Source: Hondaea fermentalgiana (taxonomy: Eukaryota; Sar; Bigyra; Thraustochytrida; Thraustochytriidae). Taken from it: a DNA stretch of 64,000 bases. Position numbers and translations under genes: made by a program. The stretch lies in assembly GCA_014084085.1 (NCBI GenBank), contig NPFB01000003.1, forward strand, positions 197,066-261,065. The letters are read 5' to 3'. Shown piece by piece: positions 38,130 through 47,837 of this stretch (the stretch's first letter is position 1; the number at the start of each line of letters is the position of its first letter). The notes beneath the pieces are model-generated. The model did not search any database. It had not been told where the DNA came from and was given only the letters and a program-made list of their open reading frames with translations.

Positions 38130-40322
38130 TCAGCCCTTGTTTTTCTTGCCGCCCTTTTTCTTTGACTTGTTAGCCTTTTTACGGACAGCGCCTGCCTGGT
38201 ACGCGCTCTTGAGCTGGCCCGTTTCGGCGTCGTGCCATTCCGCAACAAGGTCGGTGAGCAAGCCATCACAGGATGACTCGAGATAAGTGTGCAGGGCGCC
38301 GGGCGCATCCAAGTTACCAGTTTCGCCTCGCATGCGACACAGAATCCGCAAACGCGTGAGCAGGCCGCCCCGCAAATGCGGAGGAACTTCGGCGACACCC
38401 GAGATGCCTTTGCCGGAAATTTGAGTTGGGGGGGCTTCCCTCAGCGCAGCGAGATAGGCCTTGACGAGCGGTGCGGCGCGCTGTGTTGGTGCAGACCCGT
38501 GCTCAAGCATGCTCACGACGAGTTCGTGTGCAAAGTGTTCGGGCTCTTTGTCGAGCGCCAATGTTTCCCAAACTGCCCGCAAGCGCGTAAAAGCAAGGTC
38601 CAAGGATGCGTGTTCGCCGGCTTTGTCAGCTGTCGCTGCGGTCAAGCGTTTGCCAAACAGAGAATCTTCGGGCGAAGAGGGGCACTTTGCCTCGTCGGTG
38701 ATTGTCCGCAGACGCTCATACGAGGTCAGGAGGCGCATTCCTGCGGCGCGAAGATCGTTGGACGTAGAGAGCCCGTTGCAGGCTCGTTCGAAGGCCTCTT
38801 CGGGGACAGAAAGACCACCGGCTGCAAGATTGTCAGCCTCCCATTTCTCGTGGTCCTTGAATCGTGTGGCATAAAGCGCAACGGCGAGAAAGTTCCCAAT
38901 GGCTTCATCATGCGAGAGACTGGCCGTGTCGGGCATGGCGGCCTCGACAACGCGAATGAATCGATCCTTGTCAAAGGTCTCGATGGGCGGGAGATAGTGA
39001 GCGACGGCGCTGGCATCCTGGCCACCAAATATACCCGTTGCCAAGCATGTTTCGGATCCTTCGAGATCGTGGACAAATCGTTTGCGAAAGCAGAGCTTGA
39101 AGAGACCGATGATCTTTGCGTTGCCATACTTTGCAAGCTTAAGTATTTCGGTGAGCTTCCGCGAGCCGGCGACCTTCGCCTTGAGGTTATCGAGAGCAAA
39201 GGGCAGGACCTTCCAAAAGGTTTCGTGGATACGGAAATCAAGCTTGGCGGCGAAGCGGAAGACGCGAACGATGCGTAGCGGGTCGTCACGAAGAACCTTG
39301 ACCCACCAAATGTCCTGAGGAGAGTTGACGTCCATTCCGACAACCTTGGCTAGCTCGCGATCAGCGTCAGAGAGTATCAGCTTGGCGTCCGCTTTGGGAG
39401 GGTGCGGTGCGCGGAGCACGCCGGCCTTGAGGTCCTCGAGCCCGCCATAATAGTCGAGGAGGGTCCAAGTAAGGGTCCCGTCTGCGCCCTCTTTGACTTT
39501 GACGAGCATGGCGCCAATGGTGAGGTCACGGCGCAGTGCATCCTGGAGTGGCGTTCCGCGTTGGTCGCGCGTGGGAATGCGGTGCGTGTCATTTTCGTCG
39601 TACGTTTCTTCGCCAATGGTGGGCATGACATCAACATCGAGGGGAGGGGATCCATCAGCGTACCCAAAGACTGCTTTGGCTGTGTCAAGATTTTTGTCCT
39701 TGGACACATCGCCCTGAATGTCAACGGACTTGAACGTGTCAAAGCCAAAGCGGCTTTTCACCATTTCTGCGCCAAGCGTATCGATAAAGTTGGGCATGTC
39801 CTCGAGAATCGAGCCAACAGTGACGTCCTCGGCACAGTCGACGAGACAGATGCTGAGGTCGAGGTCATCGGGCTCTTTGTCAAGCAAGAGATCGCGGACG
39901 TAGCCTCCATTGATGAAGACACCATCAACGGGGATTTTGCTCCAGGCAATGTACTCGAGAAAGAAGCGAAGTACGAGCTGCTCGCGCGTGGGTATCTTCA
40001 CTACGAGGTCTGCGGGGATGGCCTTTTCATGCGCCGCACGTGCCGCAGGTCGGGCGTCCGTGTCTGCGTCCGTGACTGCGTTTGCGTCTGCGTCCGCTCC
40101 AGCGTCCGCGCCAGCGTCCGCGTCCGCGTCCGCGTCATGAGATTTGAGGTCTTCGCGAATCTGTACTGGGCTGGGTGTTGCGACTGGTTTCTCCTCGCTT
40201 TTCGTGAGCGTCTTGATCAAGTCTGACTCCTTGCCGGCGCGCGCTCGAGTTGCGAGGAGTACACTCGCGACGGCGGCCGCATAGCTTGCGCAGATCGCCC
40301 ATCCGGGCGCGTTATCGCCCAT
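38130..40322 (-). CDS. Class II tRNA nucleotidyltransferase (CCA-adding)-like protein
   Basis: A 730-residue protein from ATG 40322. It carries the poly(A)-polymerase/CCA-enzyme head: motif A GGYVRD at 139-144 with the catalytic DxD (DDLDL, 152-156) and a third acidic site in DVDVMPTI (about 228-235); motif B RRDLTIGAM at 264-272 (family RRDFTINAL); motif C LLDYYGGLEDLKAG at about 288-301; motif D DPLRIVRVFRFAAKLDF at about 347-363. A Lys-rich tail ends the protein. The N terminus has a hydrophobic segment (about residues 8-25) and an Ala/Asp repeat (about 62-90) from GTCCGC-type hexamers. Length is well above the 400-550 usual for CCA enzymes, owing to N- and C-terminal extensions. Adds CCA to tRNA or a related terminal nucleotidyl transfer; compartment uncertain (the N terminus could be an organelle or membrane signal). 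Confidence 0.82.
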   Translation of the reverse strand: MGDNAPGWAICASYAAAVASVLLATRARAGKESDLIKTLTKSEEKPVATPSPVQIREDLKSHDADADADAGADAGADADANAVTDADTDARPAARAAHEKAIPADLVVKIPTREQLVLRFFLEYIAWSKIPVDGVFINGGYVRDLLLDKEPDDLDLSICLVDCAEDVTVGSILEDMPNFIDTLGAEMVKSRFGFDTFKSVDIQGDVSKDKNLDTAKAVFGYADGSPPLDVDVMPTIGEETYDENDTHRIPTRDQRGTPLQDALRRDLTIGAMLVKVKEGADGTLTWTLLDYYGGLEDLKAGVLRAPHPPKADAKLILSDADRELAKVVGMDVNSPQDIWWVKVLRDDPLRIVRVFRFAAKLDFRIHETFWKVLPFALDNLKAKVAGSRKLTEILKLAKYGNAKIIGLFKLCFRKRFVHDLEGSETCLATGIFGGQDASAVAHYLPPIETFDKDRFIRVVEAAMPDTASLSHDEAIGNFLAVALYATRFKDHEKWEADNLAAGGLSVPEEAFERACNGLSTSNDLRAAGMRLLTSYERLRTITDEAKCPSSPEDSLFGKRLTAATADKAGEHASLDLAFTRLRAVWETLALDKEPEHFAHELVVSMLEHGSAPTQRAAPLVKAYLAALREAPPTQISGKGISGVAEVPPHLRGGLLTRLRILCRMRGETGNLDAPGALHTYLESSCDGLLTDLVAEWHDAETGQLKSAYQAGAVRKKANKSKKKGGKKNKG

Positions 40323-40624
40323 TTTGGGATTTTACTTTGTTTCTCTTTTGACCATTCGGACCATTCACATCAATCGTTCAACATTAGTAAAATTCGGGCT
40401 TTCCGTGAGCGAGCCTTGCCGGTTCGTGGTTCGGGGCTGACAGTGAAGGAGGGCGAATAAGTTGAGATTGGTGAAATCGAGAATACTAGGCCTACGTCTG
40501 ATTGAGAATGTAGGACGACACCATGAAAAGCGAATGCGGACAGGTCGGTTTTTTAGGCCAATAGAAATACTAGGGTATAATCTCGTTTACACATTGCGTT
40601 CACAGTCAGAAAACAAAACAGAAT
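40323..40624. other. Intergenic, no gene
   Basis: 302 bp between two minus-strand genes; AT-richer than flanking coding sequence. No feature recognised. Confidence 0.5.
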
Positions 40625-41977
40625 CTATGATCCCACGGCGGAGGGCTGGTTCTGCGTTTGTTGGTCTTGTTCCACCTCAGCGGGAGCAAAATGTCGCCCA
40701 GCCATACATACACCGCGAATAGGATCGGGAACGTGGCGTACGTTGTAAGCATCCCCGAGGTCGTTCGACAAACGCTTTGCAAAGTTTGGAAATAATGTAG
40801 ACCCGCCCGTCAGAAGAATGTTCTTGCGCAGAATGGGACGGAGCTCTCGCGGACAGAGGTCAACGACATCTTGAATAACCTGAACAAGGCCTGCCTGGCG
40901 CATTCCTAGATTACTCGGCTCGAAGAGGAGCTCTGGAACCATGAAGCACTCACCGCGAAGAGCAAGCATCTGGTCCCGAAGATGAAGAACTTCCTCTGGC
41001 TCCGTGTTAGGTGGAAGAGGATAGCCCTCCATGATCGTTTGAAAGTCAGGTAGAACGTAGCGACGAGTGAAACGCGCCTCCAAGGCGTGACGGTCGACGA
41101 GTGGGATACGCTCTCGGACCGGAAGACCAGGCTGCCGTTCAAGAAGCGCAAGAGCGGCAAGATCGGCGTCAATGTTTGTCGAGACGTAACAAATTTGTCT
41201 CTTCATGACATCGACAATCTGCGTCTCGTCTTGGAGGTTCACCTGGCCATACGATACGAGCTCGCGAAGATAGTTTGTGAGAAGCTTGCCTCCGACATCA
41301 ATACGTCGCACAGCTTGTTCAAAGACGCGGCCATCCATGAGGGGCACTACATGGGTGAAAGAGAATCCGGCGTCGACCACGATGCAAAAGGGACCAGCAT
41401 CTGCGTCGCGGGCGGCTAGTTGGGCGGGGTGCACGGTGAGGAGACGTTTGATGCCAAGATTCGATCGTACGAGATCTTCCGTTGCGGTTTGGATTTCTTG
41501 GGGGACAAAGGCAGGCGTAGTGAGGACGAGACCGGTGACGGCGCCGCTGAGATCAAAGCGTTCAATCGTTTGCTCCCACACGAGCTGCTGTGTGTCTAGA
41601 TTGATGAGATAGCCTCGTTCAAGACTTCGCGTGAAGAGGAGGCGGCCCGCGACGTCTTCGTTGTCTGAGGGTGGCTTTTCTGTATCTTGGCCAACGAGAA
41701 CAGCGCCTCCTCTGGTATCCTTCTTCCCGCGAGCCGTGCAGTTGGGCACGGTCAAGACTGTCGAGTCTGCTGCTCGACGCAGCGCAGCGGCTGCGAGTTC
41801 GCGTTTTTCCTCGTCGGCCTGTTGCTGGCGGTCGTTGCCATCGACAGGGCCAGGCCCTTTCGGCTGTTGACGAGCGTGCTCGAGCGCGGCTTTGTGCGCC
41901 TCGGTCGCGGCTGTCCTCATGGCGTCTGGCAGGCCGCTCTTGACGGCGTGGCCGCCATTGTCGATGACGAGCCACAT
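40625..41977 (-). CDS. ARP6: Actin-related protein 6 (ARP6)
   Basis: Nuclear actin-related protein, a subunit of the SWR1/SRCAP complex that deposits H2A.Z. ATG 41977 fits the family start (MWLVIDNGGHAVKSG; family LVLDNGA...KIG), though the frame is open upstream without ATG. The 450-residue protein has the ARP6 signature RRIDVGGKLLTNYLRELVSYGQ at about 222, then YVLPDFQ, and the actin-fold LLTGGSTLFPNF at about 386, PDP..GVCMAG near the end. It is about 50 residues longer than animal ARP6, because of an Ala/Gln/Lys-rich insertion at about residues 15-100 near the nucleotide-binding loop. The C-terminal extension EQDQQTQNQPSAVGS is Gln-rich. Confidence 0.88.
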   Translation of the reverse strand: MWLVIDNGGHAVKSGLPDAMRTAATEAHKAALEHARQQPKGPGPVDGNDRQQQADEEKRELAAAALRRAADSTVLTVPNCTARGKKDTRGGAVLVGQDTEKPPSDNEDVAGRLLFTRSLERGYLINLDTQQLVWEQTIERFDLSGAVTGLVLTTPAFVPQEIQTATEDLVRSNLGIKRLLTVHPAQLAARDADAGPFCIVVDAGFSFTHVVPLMDGRVFEQAVRRIDVGGKLLTNYLRELVSYGQVNLQDETQIVDVMKRQICYVSTNIDADLAALALLERQPGLPVRERIPLVDRHALEARFTRRYVLPDFQTIMEGYPLPPNTEPEEVLHLRDQMLALRGECFMVPELLFEPSNLGMRQAGLVQVIQDVVDLCPRELRPILRKNILLTGGSTLFPNFAKRLSNDLGDAYNVRHVPDPIRGVCMAGRHFAPAEVEQDQQTQNQPSAVGS

Positions 41978-43230
41978 GGCATCATCCGCGTCGATCGTGC
42001 TTTTGGGCTCGAGTCCTTGCCTTTGCGCTTTGCAATGGATGGCGTCGGCATTAGAACATATAGTGTCACAACTAGTTCCGTCTAGTCCCTTCAATCCATA
42101 AGTAAGGCAAAACAAAAGTTACCCATCACATTATTGTGACACCATGACGGCCACGAGACGAGCCCACGCCGACTGATGCTTTTTCGACAAGCTGCGACGC
42201 CACGAGCCACCTTCTGGGGGCGGCCACTGTCGCTTGCTGGTGCCCCTCCCGTACCAGGTCGCGGCGCACACACCTCCTCGCTCCAAGCCACCGGCCAGCG
42301 AACAAGTTCGCGAGCGCACTCGGACCGACCGACCGACCGACCCCCCCGGCCCGGCGCCCCGAATCTGCTGCTGGTGTGGCTGCTGGGCGCCGTCGTCGCC
42401 GCATGTTGTGTCGGCCAAGGCCTCGCTCGTGCAAGCGCATGCCATCGTCACGCGCGGCAGCGCAGAGACGTGCAGGCGTTCGTGGCGGACGGGACGGAGG
42501 AGAGACTCGCACGTCGGGAGGGATCGATCCCCGCGTCCAGGCTCCATTCCGCTGTCCGGGCCTCATTATCATTATAAACAAAAGCAGTGCAGCAGCAGCA
42601 GCTGCGGCTCCACAGAGAGACTCGAGAGTCGCATCGCGCATGTTGGACGATTTCTCCCCTGCAAGACAAGAGGCTCCGAGCCACAGCCCAAAATAACCGA
42701 AACCAACACCCAGCCCAAATCGAGCGCAAGCAGTTTAGTAGGCCTATAACATCAAGAAACAACGAAAGGAAAATCCAGCCCAGCCCAGCCCCCGCCGCCG
42801 TCCCCGTCCCCGTCCCCTCTCCCGCGCTCCACCTCGCCAACGGCCCCCCCCCCCTGGCGGTGCTCGCAGTCGCTCTCTTTGCTCACGCACGCGAGCGCCG
42901 CGGCGTGCGTGCGTGCGTGCGTGCGAGCGTGTGTGTGTGCGTGTGCGCGTGCGTGTGCGCGTGTGTGCGCCGCAGCCGCGCGCGGCACGGGCGGCAGGGC
43001 AGGCGGGCGGGCGCGCACACCTGGCTGGCTGGGCCGCGGCCGCNNNNNNNNNNNNNNNNNNNNNNNNNNNNNNNNNNNNNNNNNNNNNNNNNNNNNNNNN
43101 NNNNNNNNNNNNNNNNNNNNNNNNNNNNNNNNNNNNNNNNNNNGGCGGCGGCGGCGCGGCGAGCGCGGCGAGCGCAGAAAGCGCAGCGAGGCGCGGGAAA
43201 AGAAAGCAAGCGAGCGCGGAGAGAGACGCG
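41978..43230. other. GC-rich divergent region with gap
   Basis: Between ARP6 (-) and the AP2 gene (+). Contains GACCGACC runs (about 42324-42341), a GTGTGCGT/TGCG repeat at about 42906-42972 and the second N gap. Frames on both strands are low-complexity Arg/Ala/Pro and some cross the gap as X strings. No gene supported. Confidence 0.5.
43044..43143. other. Assembly gap (100 N)
   Basis: Exactly 100 N in GC-rich sequence, 87 bp upstream of the AP2 gene start. True size unknown. Confidence 0.98.
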
Positions 43231-43422
43231 ATGAGCGCCAAGGAGATGGAGCTGGACGCCGCCGCGCACGACGCGGCGCAGCCGCAACGGCAGGAGCTCT
43301 CGCCGGGGGCGACGGGGGCCGCGGCGAGGGGGAGCGCGGCGAGGGGGGCCGCGGCGGCAGGCGGCAGCGGCCATGGAGGACATCAGGTCCACCAGCCGCA
43401 GCAGCAGCAACAGCAGCACTAT

Positions 43423-43453
<31 letters not shown>

Positions 43454-45042
43454 CCCACCAACACCAACAGAGGGACGCCAAGGAAGCGAACGCACCCGAG
43501 GCCGTGTCCACGACGCCGAACCGAAGAGCCGTGCCCCGCAAACACGACGACGGCGCAGAGTTCTCCGAGGTTCACGGACACCATCACCACCACCACGAAG
43601 GCAAAGATGACTTTGGAAGCAGCCCCGGCGGCTACGGCGGCGCGCCGCTCCTGAGCTCCGGAGGCTTCGTGAACTCGCCCGCAGGCGGGTCCCTCGCAGG
43701 GAGCGATGGGCTCGCTTCCCCAGGATTCGGGATCCCCGGCTTTATGCCGCACTTTGGCGGCCCGGGCGGACCCGGCGTGAACACGCTCTATGGCTCGATT
43801 CTCTTGCAGCAGCTGCAAAGCGGCTTCGTCAACCAGCAAAACCTCCACGCCCTCGAACAGGAGGCCTTCCGAAAGCTCGAGGCCAATGGCACCAGCGAGC
43901 CCCCTCGCCCCCCTCCCGCCAAAGGCAAAGCCAAATCCCGTAAGCGGACCGCTTCGGGCGCCCCCAAGAACGGCGTCAGCCCCTTGCACGGCGACGAGGA
44001 AGACGAAGACGACGACCCCGACACCAGCACCAGCATCGTCACCAACAGCCAAACGGGAAACACCCGCCGTCGCTCCCGCAGGAAGTCCTCCGTCTACCGC
44101 GGCGTCTCGCGCTGCGCCAAGGACGGTCGCTGGCAGGCGCGCATCCGAGTCGGCCGCAAGGTCGTTTATATTGGGCGCTACAAGACCGAGATCGAGGCCG
44201 CGCGAAACTACGACATCAAGGCAAAGGAGTACCACAAAGCTCGCGCCGTCCTCAACTTCAAGGACGGCGCCGAGTTCTCCGAGAGCGAACTGGCCGCTGC
44301 CGAGGCAGAGAGCAACGCAAGGGTGGCCGCCGTTGCTGCAGCGGAGGAGGCCGAGCAGAACAGGAGGCCGCAGACTTCGCTCGACCCGCCCGCGGCACAT
44401 GTCGCCGATAAGCTCACCGAGACGGGCGAAGGCGAGGGCGACAAGGACCAGCCCAAGAAGAAGGGCCGCCGCGCGAGCGCCATGCCTTCGCGCGCACAGT
44501 CCAACGCCAAGGACCGCCGCAATTCTGTGCCGCCCCAGGTCGAAAGCAACACCAACAATCAGCTCTACCGCCTTAACCTGCCTTCGTTCGGCGGAAGCCC
44601 TGTCCACTCCAACAATCCTGTCCTTCAGAGCCTTACTGCTGCTGGAATCATAAACAACAACGGACTCGCCACCTCGCCCTCAGAGCTGCATGCGTCTCTC
44701 AGTTCTTCGCCCATCAACCCGCATCACCTCGAAAAGTCTGACGATGCTCAGAAGCCGAATGCACGACCTGCAGGCAAGGGCAGGGAAAAGAACGTTACAG
44801 GCGATGGATCTGCTGCTGCTGCTGCTGCCCCTTCCACCTCTTCTTCTTCTTCGTCGTCGTCGTCCTCTACTTCTGCGCCCAAATCCTCCGACATGAAAAA
44901 CGCGGCAAACGGTCTCATGTCCCTCGTTGACAAATCGCAAAACAAGTCTCCGGGTCAACCGGAAAATAAAGAGACTGGAAAAGCTGCTTCCGCCCAAAAC
45001 CAAGAACAGGCGTCGCAGCAGACGGAGCAGAAGCAAGAGTAA
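43231..45042 (+). CDS. AP2/ERF-domain DNA-binding protein
   Basis: A 603-residue protein from ATG 43231, the first ATG after the gap. The frame is open through the gap upstream, so an earlier start cannot be excluded. One AP2 domain occupies about residues 286-345: SSVYRGVSRCAKDGRW, QARIRVGRKVVYIGRYKTEIEAARNYD, then HKARAVLNF, with the YRGV, W-A-I and LG(here IG)-x-Y-AA-x-YD pattern of plant AP2/ERF proteins. The rest is disordered: polyglutamine near 55-75, a His run, Gly/Pro-rich stretches, basic runs before the domain (KAKSRKRT, RRRSRRKS) suitable for nuclear import, and polyserine and Gln/Glu-rich C-terminal parts. Inferred nuclear transcription factor. Its last 60-80 bp are partly duplicated downstream (see repeats). 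Confidence 0.87.
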
Positions 45043-45275
45043 CATATTCATCTACCACCTGAAAGGAGCCTGTCTCTCTTCCCGATTACCTACAACCCTG
45101 GGGATTGATTGGTCACTTGTTACCTTACCTTACCTTATTTCTTCTTGTCTTTTCCGCAAAGTCTTGTTGTTTGAGACATCCATGCAAACATGAACAAGAA
45201 CAAGCAGAAGAAGAGTTGCAGCAGAAACAGCAGAGGCAAGAGTATCTTATTCATTTACTACCTGAATGGAACCTC
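44993..45275 (+). repeat. Diverged duplication of the AP2 gene 3' end
   Basis: The segment 44993-45071 (last coding codons plus first 3' UTR bases) recurs in diverged form at about 45188-45275. Shared blocks include GCAAGAGTA, ATTCAT and ACCTGAA-GGA, with a period of about 203 bp. The second copy keeps an open frame without the stop codon of the first. Confidence 0.75.
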
Positions 45276-45549
45276 GTCAATTGACCGGTGACATGATTTC
45301 GCTGTTCCACATCCGATAATTTTGCAGGGCCAAACAAAAAAAACAACTTTTTCTTCTTCTTCTTCTTCTTCTTCTTCTTCTTCTTCTTGTTTTCTTTTTG
45401 TTATTGATTCGTTCTTTTCTCGCAAGCCAGCCAGCCAGTCAGCCAGCCAGCAAGCCTATTAGTCGCTCAAGAAGTGAGAAACGAAAGGAAGGTAAAGTGA
45501 TGGTCATTCGTCAATGGTGTGCGTGTAGTTTTCCGCTGGATGATCTTGC
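45043..45549. other. Convergent 3' region with TTC microsatellite
   Basis: Between AP2 (+) and PP2C (-). Contains the duplicated AP2 tail, the (TTC)n array and GCCAGCCAGTCA repeats near 45426-45450. No gene seen. Confidence 0.6.
45352..45388. repeat. (TTC)12 microsatellite
   Basis: About twelve perfect TTC units in the AP2/PP2C convergent spacer. Confidence 0.95.
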
Positions 45550-46362
45550 TTAGAGCATCACGATAAGCGCAGTGACGTTGTCGGTGCTGCCGCGGCTAAT
45601 GGCCTCGGTGACGAGGTACTGCGAAAGGGCCTCGAGAGCGACCTTGTCATTGATAGCCTTTTGTACAAAGTCGACGGCCTCCTGGTCAGTCATGACGTCC
45701 CAGACGCCATCGCAGGCCACAATCAAGAAGCTGTCGTCGTCCGTGAGGCGCGTTCGCGTGGTGAAGGGCCGCGCCACAACAAACTTTTTCATGGCATGAT
45801 CACCAAAGCTTCGCGAAACAGAGAGGATTCCGAGCACGCGCTTGCGCAAAATGAAGCCGCCCGCATCCTCTATCCTCTTCATCTCCACCGGGTCACTCGC
45901 CTTGTGGTCGTACGTGAGTCGCTCTGCAGTTCCGCCCTGCCTGCAAAGCACGGCGCGCGAATCCCCGACGTTGGCGCAGTACAGAACGCGGCCGAGTTCC
46001 TCTTCCTCGCGGACAAGACACGTCGCTGCTGTCGACCCAGATACGGTGAGTCCATGCGCGCTTGTTTCAATATCCGTCACGAGGAAGGCGCTCGTCATGC
46101 ACTCCTCGACGGACCTGGATTCCGGCTGATGCTCCATTTCGATTTGGAGGTTTTTGGCAAAATGCTTCGCAAGGTAATCCACTACGCCGCGTCCGCCGTG
46201 GCCATCGAAGACTGCAAAAAGACCTTGCGTCGGCACGCCGCCAAATCCATCCGCCACAATGTGTGCATCCTCCATCGTGTTCCGGCACGATGGGTTCATC
46301 TCCTCAAACTCAGATACTCCGCGCACGGAGCGCCATTCCTCCTCGACGTGCGGGCCAGACAT
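45550..46362 (-). CDS. PP2C-family protein phosphatase
   Basis: A 270-residue metal-dependent Ser/Thr phosphatase from ATG 46362. It has the PPM motifs in order: RNTMEDAH (motif 1), FAVFDGHGG (motif 2, metal Asp and Gly), ANVGDSRAVL, DHKASDPVE, SVSRSFGD, ACDGVWDVM (metal Asp) and STDNVTALIV at the end. Conserved metal-ligand aspartates are present. The length is that of a bare catalytic domain with no regulatory extension, so it probably acts as a soluble cytosolic or nuclear enzyme. The substrate is unknown. Confidence 0.93.
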   Translation of the reverse strand: MSGPHVEEEWRSVRGVSEFEEMNPSCRNTMEDAHIVADGFGGVPTQGLFAVFDGHGGRGVVDYLAKHFAKNLQIEMEHQPESRSVEECMTSAFLVTDIETSAHGLTVSGSTAATCLVREEEELGRVLYCANVGDSRAVLCRQGGTAERLTYDHKASDPVEMKRIEDAGGFILRKRVLGILSVSRSFGDHAMKKFVVARPFTTRTRLTDDDSFLIVACDGVWDVMTDQEAVDFVQKAINDKVALEALSQYLVTEAISRGSTDNVTALIVML

Positions 46363-47018
46363 CTTGCTGTCTTGCTCTCACGCTTGCTTGCTTGCTTGCT
46401 TGCTTGCACCGCGTCACGCCGCGCGTTGGCGGCCAAGGTCTTCTTCGTCGAAAGGAGCAGCCCGTCTGGGGAGCCCGAGATCAACTGCAACCACAACAAC
46501 AACGACGACCACGACGACGACGGCGGCTAAAATGGGACAGACCTCGAGGCGAGGCGAACCGAGGGAAGTGGGGCAAGGAGCGGCTGCGCGCGGGCGCGAG
46601 CGAGCGAGCCGCCGTCGAGAAAGGCTCTGGCTGGTCGGTACGTCAGGCGCAAACAGGCGGTCGGTCAGTCAGTCGATGGAAAGCGATTTTGCTGCAAACA
46701 AGCAAGCAGAGTATATCGCGAAACCGCCGCGGCCTCTTACGCTCTTTTCGCTTGGCCATTGGCCTTGCCTCGGCCTGGGACGCCAAGAACCCACCAAAGC
46801 AAAGCAAAGCAAAGCGAAACGAGGCGAGGTGAGGCGAGCGATGGCCCAGCAGATCGATGTCGAAAGACCCAACGTGGCGGAGTTCTAGCCGAGGGCCTTC
46901 GACCTTTTCACAGAAAGCATGAAAGCAAGCAGTCATTGAATCGTGAAGGCAGACAGTCTTCATCGCGTGGTCCTGGTGCGCACCGCAAAATAGGCCCAAC
47001 AACAACAAGAACAAGGAC
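46363..47018. other. Divergent spacer with CTTG repeat
   Basis: Between PP2C (-) and the JmjC gene (+). Holds a (CTTG)6 array, an ACAACAACGACGACC stretch near 46490-46525, and AAAGCAAAGCAAAGC at about 46797-46817. Overlapping frames are low complexity. Confidence 0.55.
46383..46406. repeat. (CTTG)6 microsatellite
   Basis: Six perfect CTTG units just upstream of the PP2C start codon; same unit as at 9407-9454. Confidence 0.95.
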
Positions 47019-47837
47019 ATGCGCCGCGCGCAGGGCGTTGCCGCAAGACTGGCAGATGTGGCTGTGCAGCGTCAGCCTGCACCCACGCTCTGGAAAGATG
47101 GTCTGCCCGGGTTCGCCCGCAAAAGCTCTGCAGCAAGCGGCAAGGTCGAACCATCGTCGTCATCGTCCACGGTGACGACGTGGGCCTGGGACGTCGATGA
47201 ACTTCGCGAGAGACTGCGTCAAGGAGGCCAAGTCAACATGAAAGTCGACGCTTTGGTGCCGCGCAAACCAGACGAAAATTTTGTCTCGCAGTGGAAATCG
47301 GCCAAAACGCCCATGCGTGCGGACGATGCTTTGAAGCGCCTGTACCAAGGTCAGGAAAAGCTGCAGCTGCGACTCGATCCAGCCGTTTTCTGGAGGGAGC
47401 ACGAGGTTTTACCAGATCTCTTCTACGCGGGGCAGAATCCGGACGCTTTCGACGCTCTCGAGGAGACGGCCGCCATCGATGTCGCCTTTGACAACAGCTT
47501 TGTCTGGGTCACCTCACCGGGTCTTCGCACCTCGTTGCATTCTGACGAAGACGACGGCTTTCTGTTCCACTTGGCCGGACGCAAACGCGTCGTCTTGGTT
47601 CCCCCGTCGAGCTCGGACAGCGACCCGCGACGGCTCGAGGCGCTCATGCGGTATCGTTGGCGCTCAGGTTCACATGATGAACTTTACAACGCAAACATGC
47701 GTCCACGCGTAGACCGAATCCATGTCGAACTTTCCCCAGGCGACATTCTCTATATCCCCAAACGCTGGTTGCATGACATTGAGAGTCTCGATGCCACCGT
47801 CTCGCTCGCGGTTCGCTTCCACTTTCGATCGAGCTAG
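47019..47837 (+). CDS. JmjC/cupin-8 Fe(II)/2-oxoglutarate oxygenase-like protein
   Basis: A 272-residue protein from ATG 47019. The double-stranded beta-helix core has the iron-binding facial triad: H174 and D176 in LHSDEDDGFLFHLAGRKRVVLVPP, and the distal H252 in PGDILYIPKRWLHDIES. K189 in GRKRV is placed like the 2-oxoglutarate-binding lysine. This is the cupin_8 pattern of FIH, JMJD5 and TYW5-type hydroxylases. The N-terminal 50 residues are basic and could be a mitochondrial presequence or disordered. Expected reaction: hydroxylation of a protein or RNA residue; substrate unknown. Confidence 0.83.
   Translation: MRRAQGVAARLADVAVQRQPAPTLWKDGLPGFARKSSAASGKVEPSSSSSTVTTWAWDVDELRERLRQGGQVNMKVDALVPRKPDENFVSQWKSAKTPMRADDALKRLYQGQEKLQLRLDPAVFWREHEVLPDLFYAGQNPDAFDALEETAAIDVAFDNSFVWVTSPGLRTSLHSDEDDGFLFHLAGRKRVVLVPPSSSDSDPRRLEALMRYRWRSGSHDELYNANMRPRVDRIHVELSPGDILYIPKRWLHDIESLDATVSLAVRFHFRSS

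Noticed and set aside
42883..44607. 574-codon minus-strand frame across the second gap and the AP2 gene
   Set aside because: Contains gap X residues and is antisense to a clear AP2 domain.
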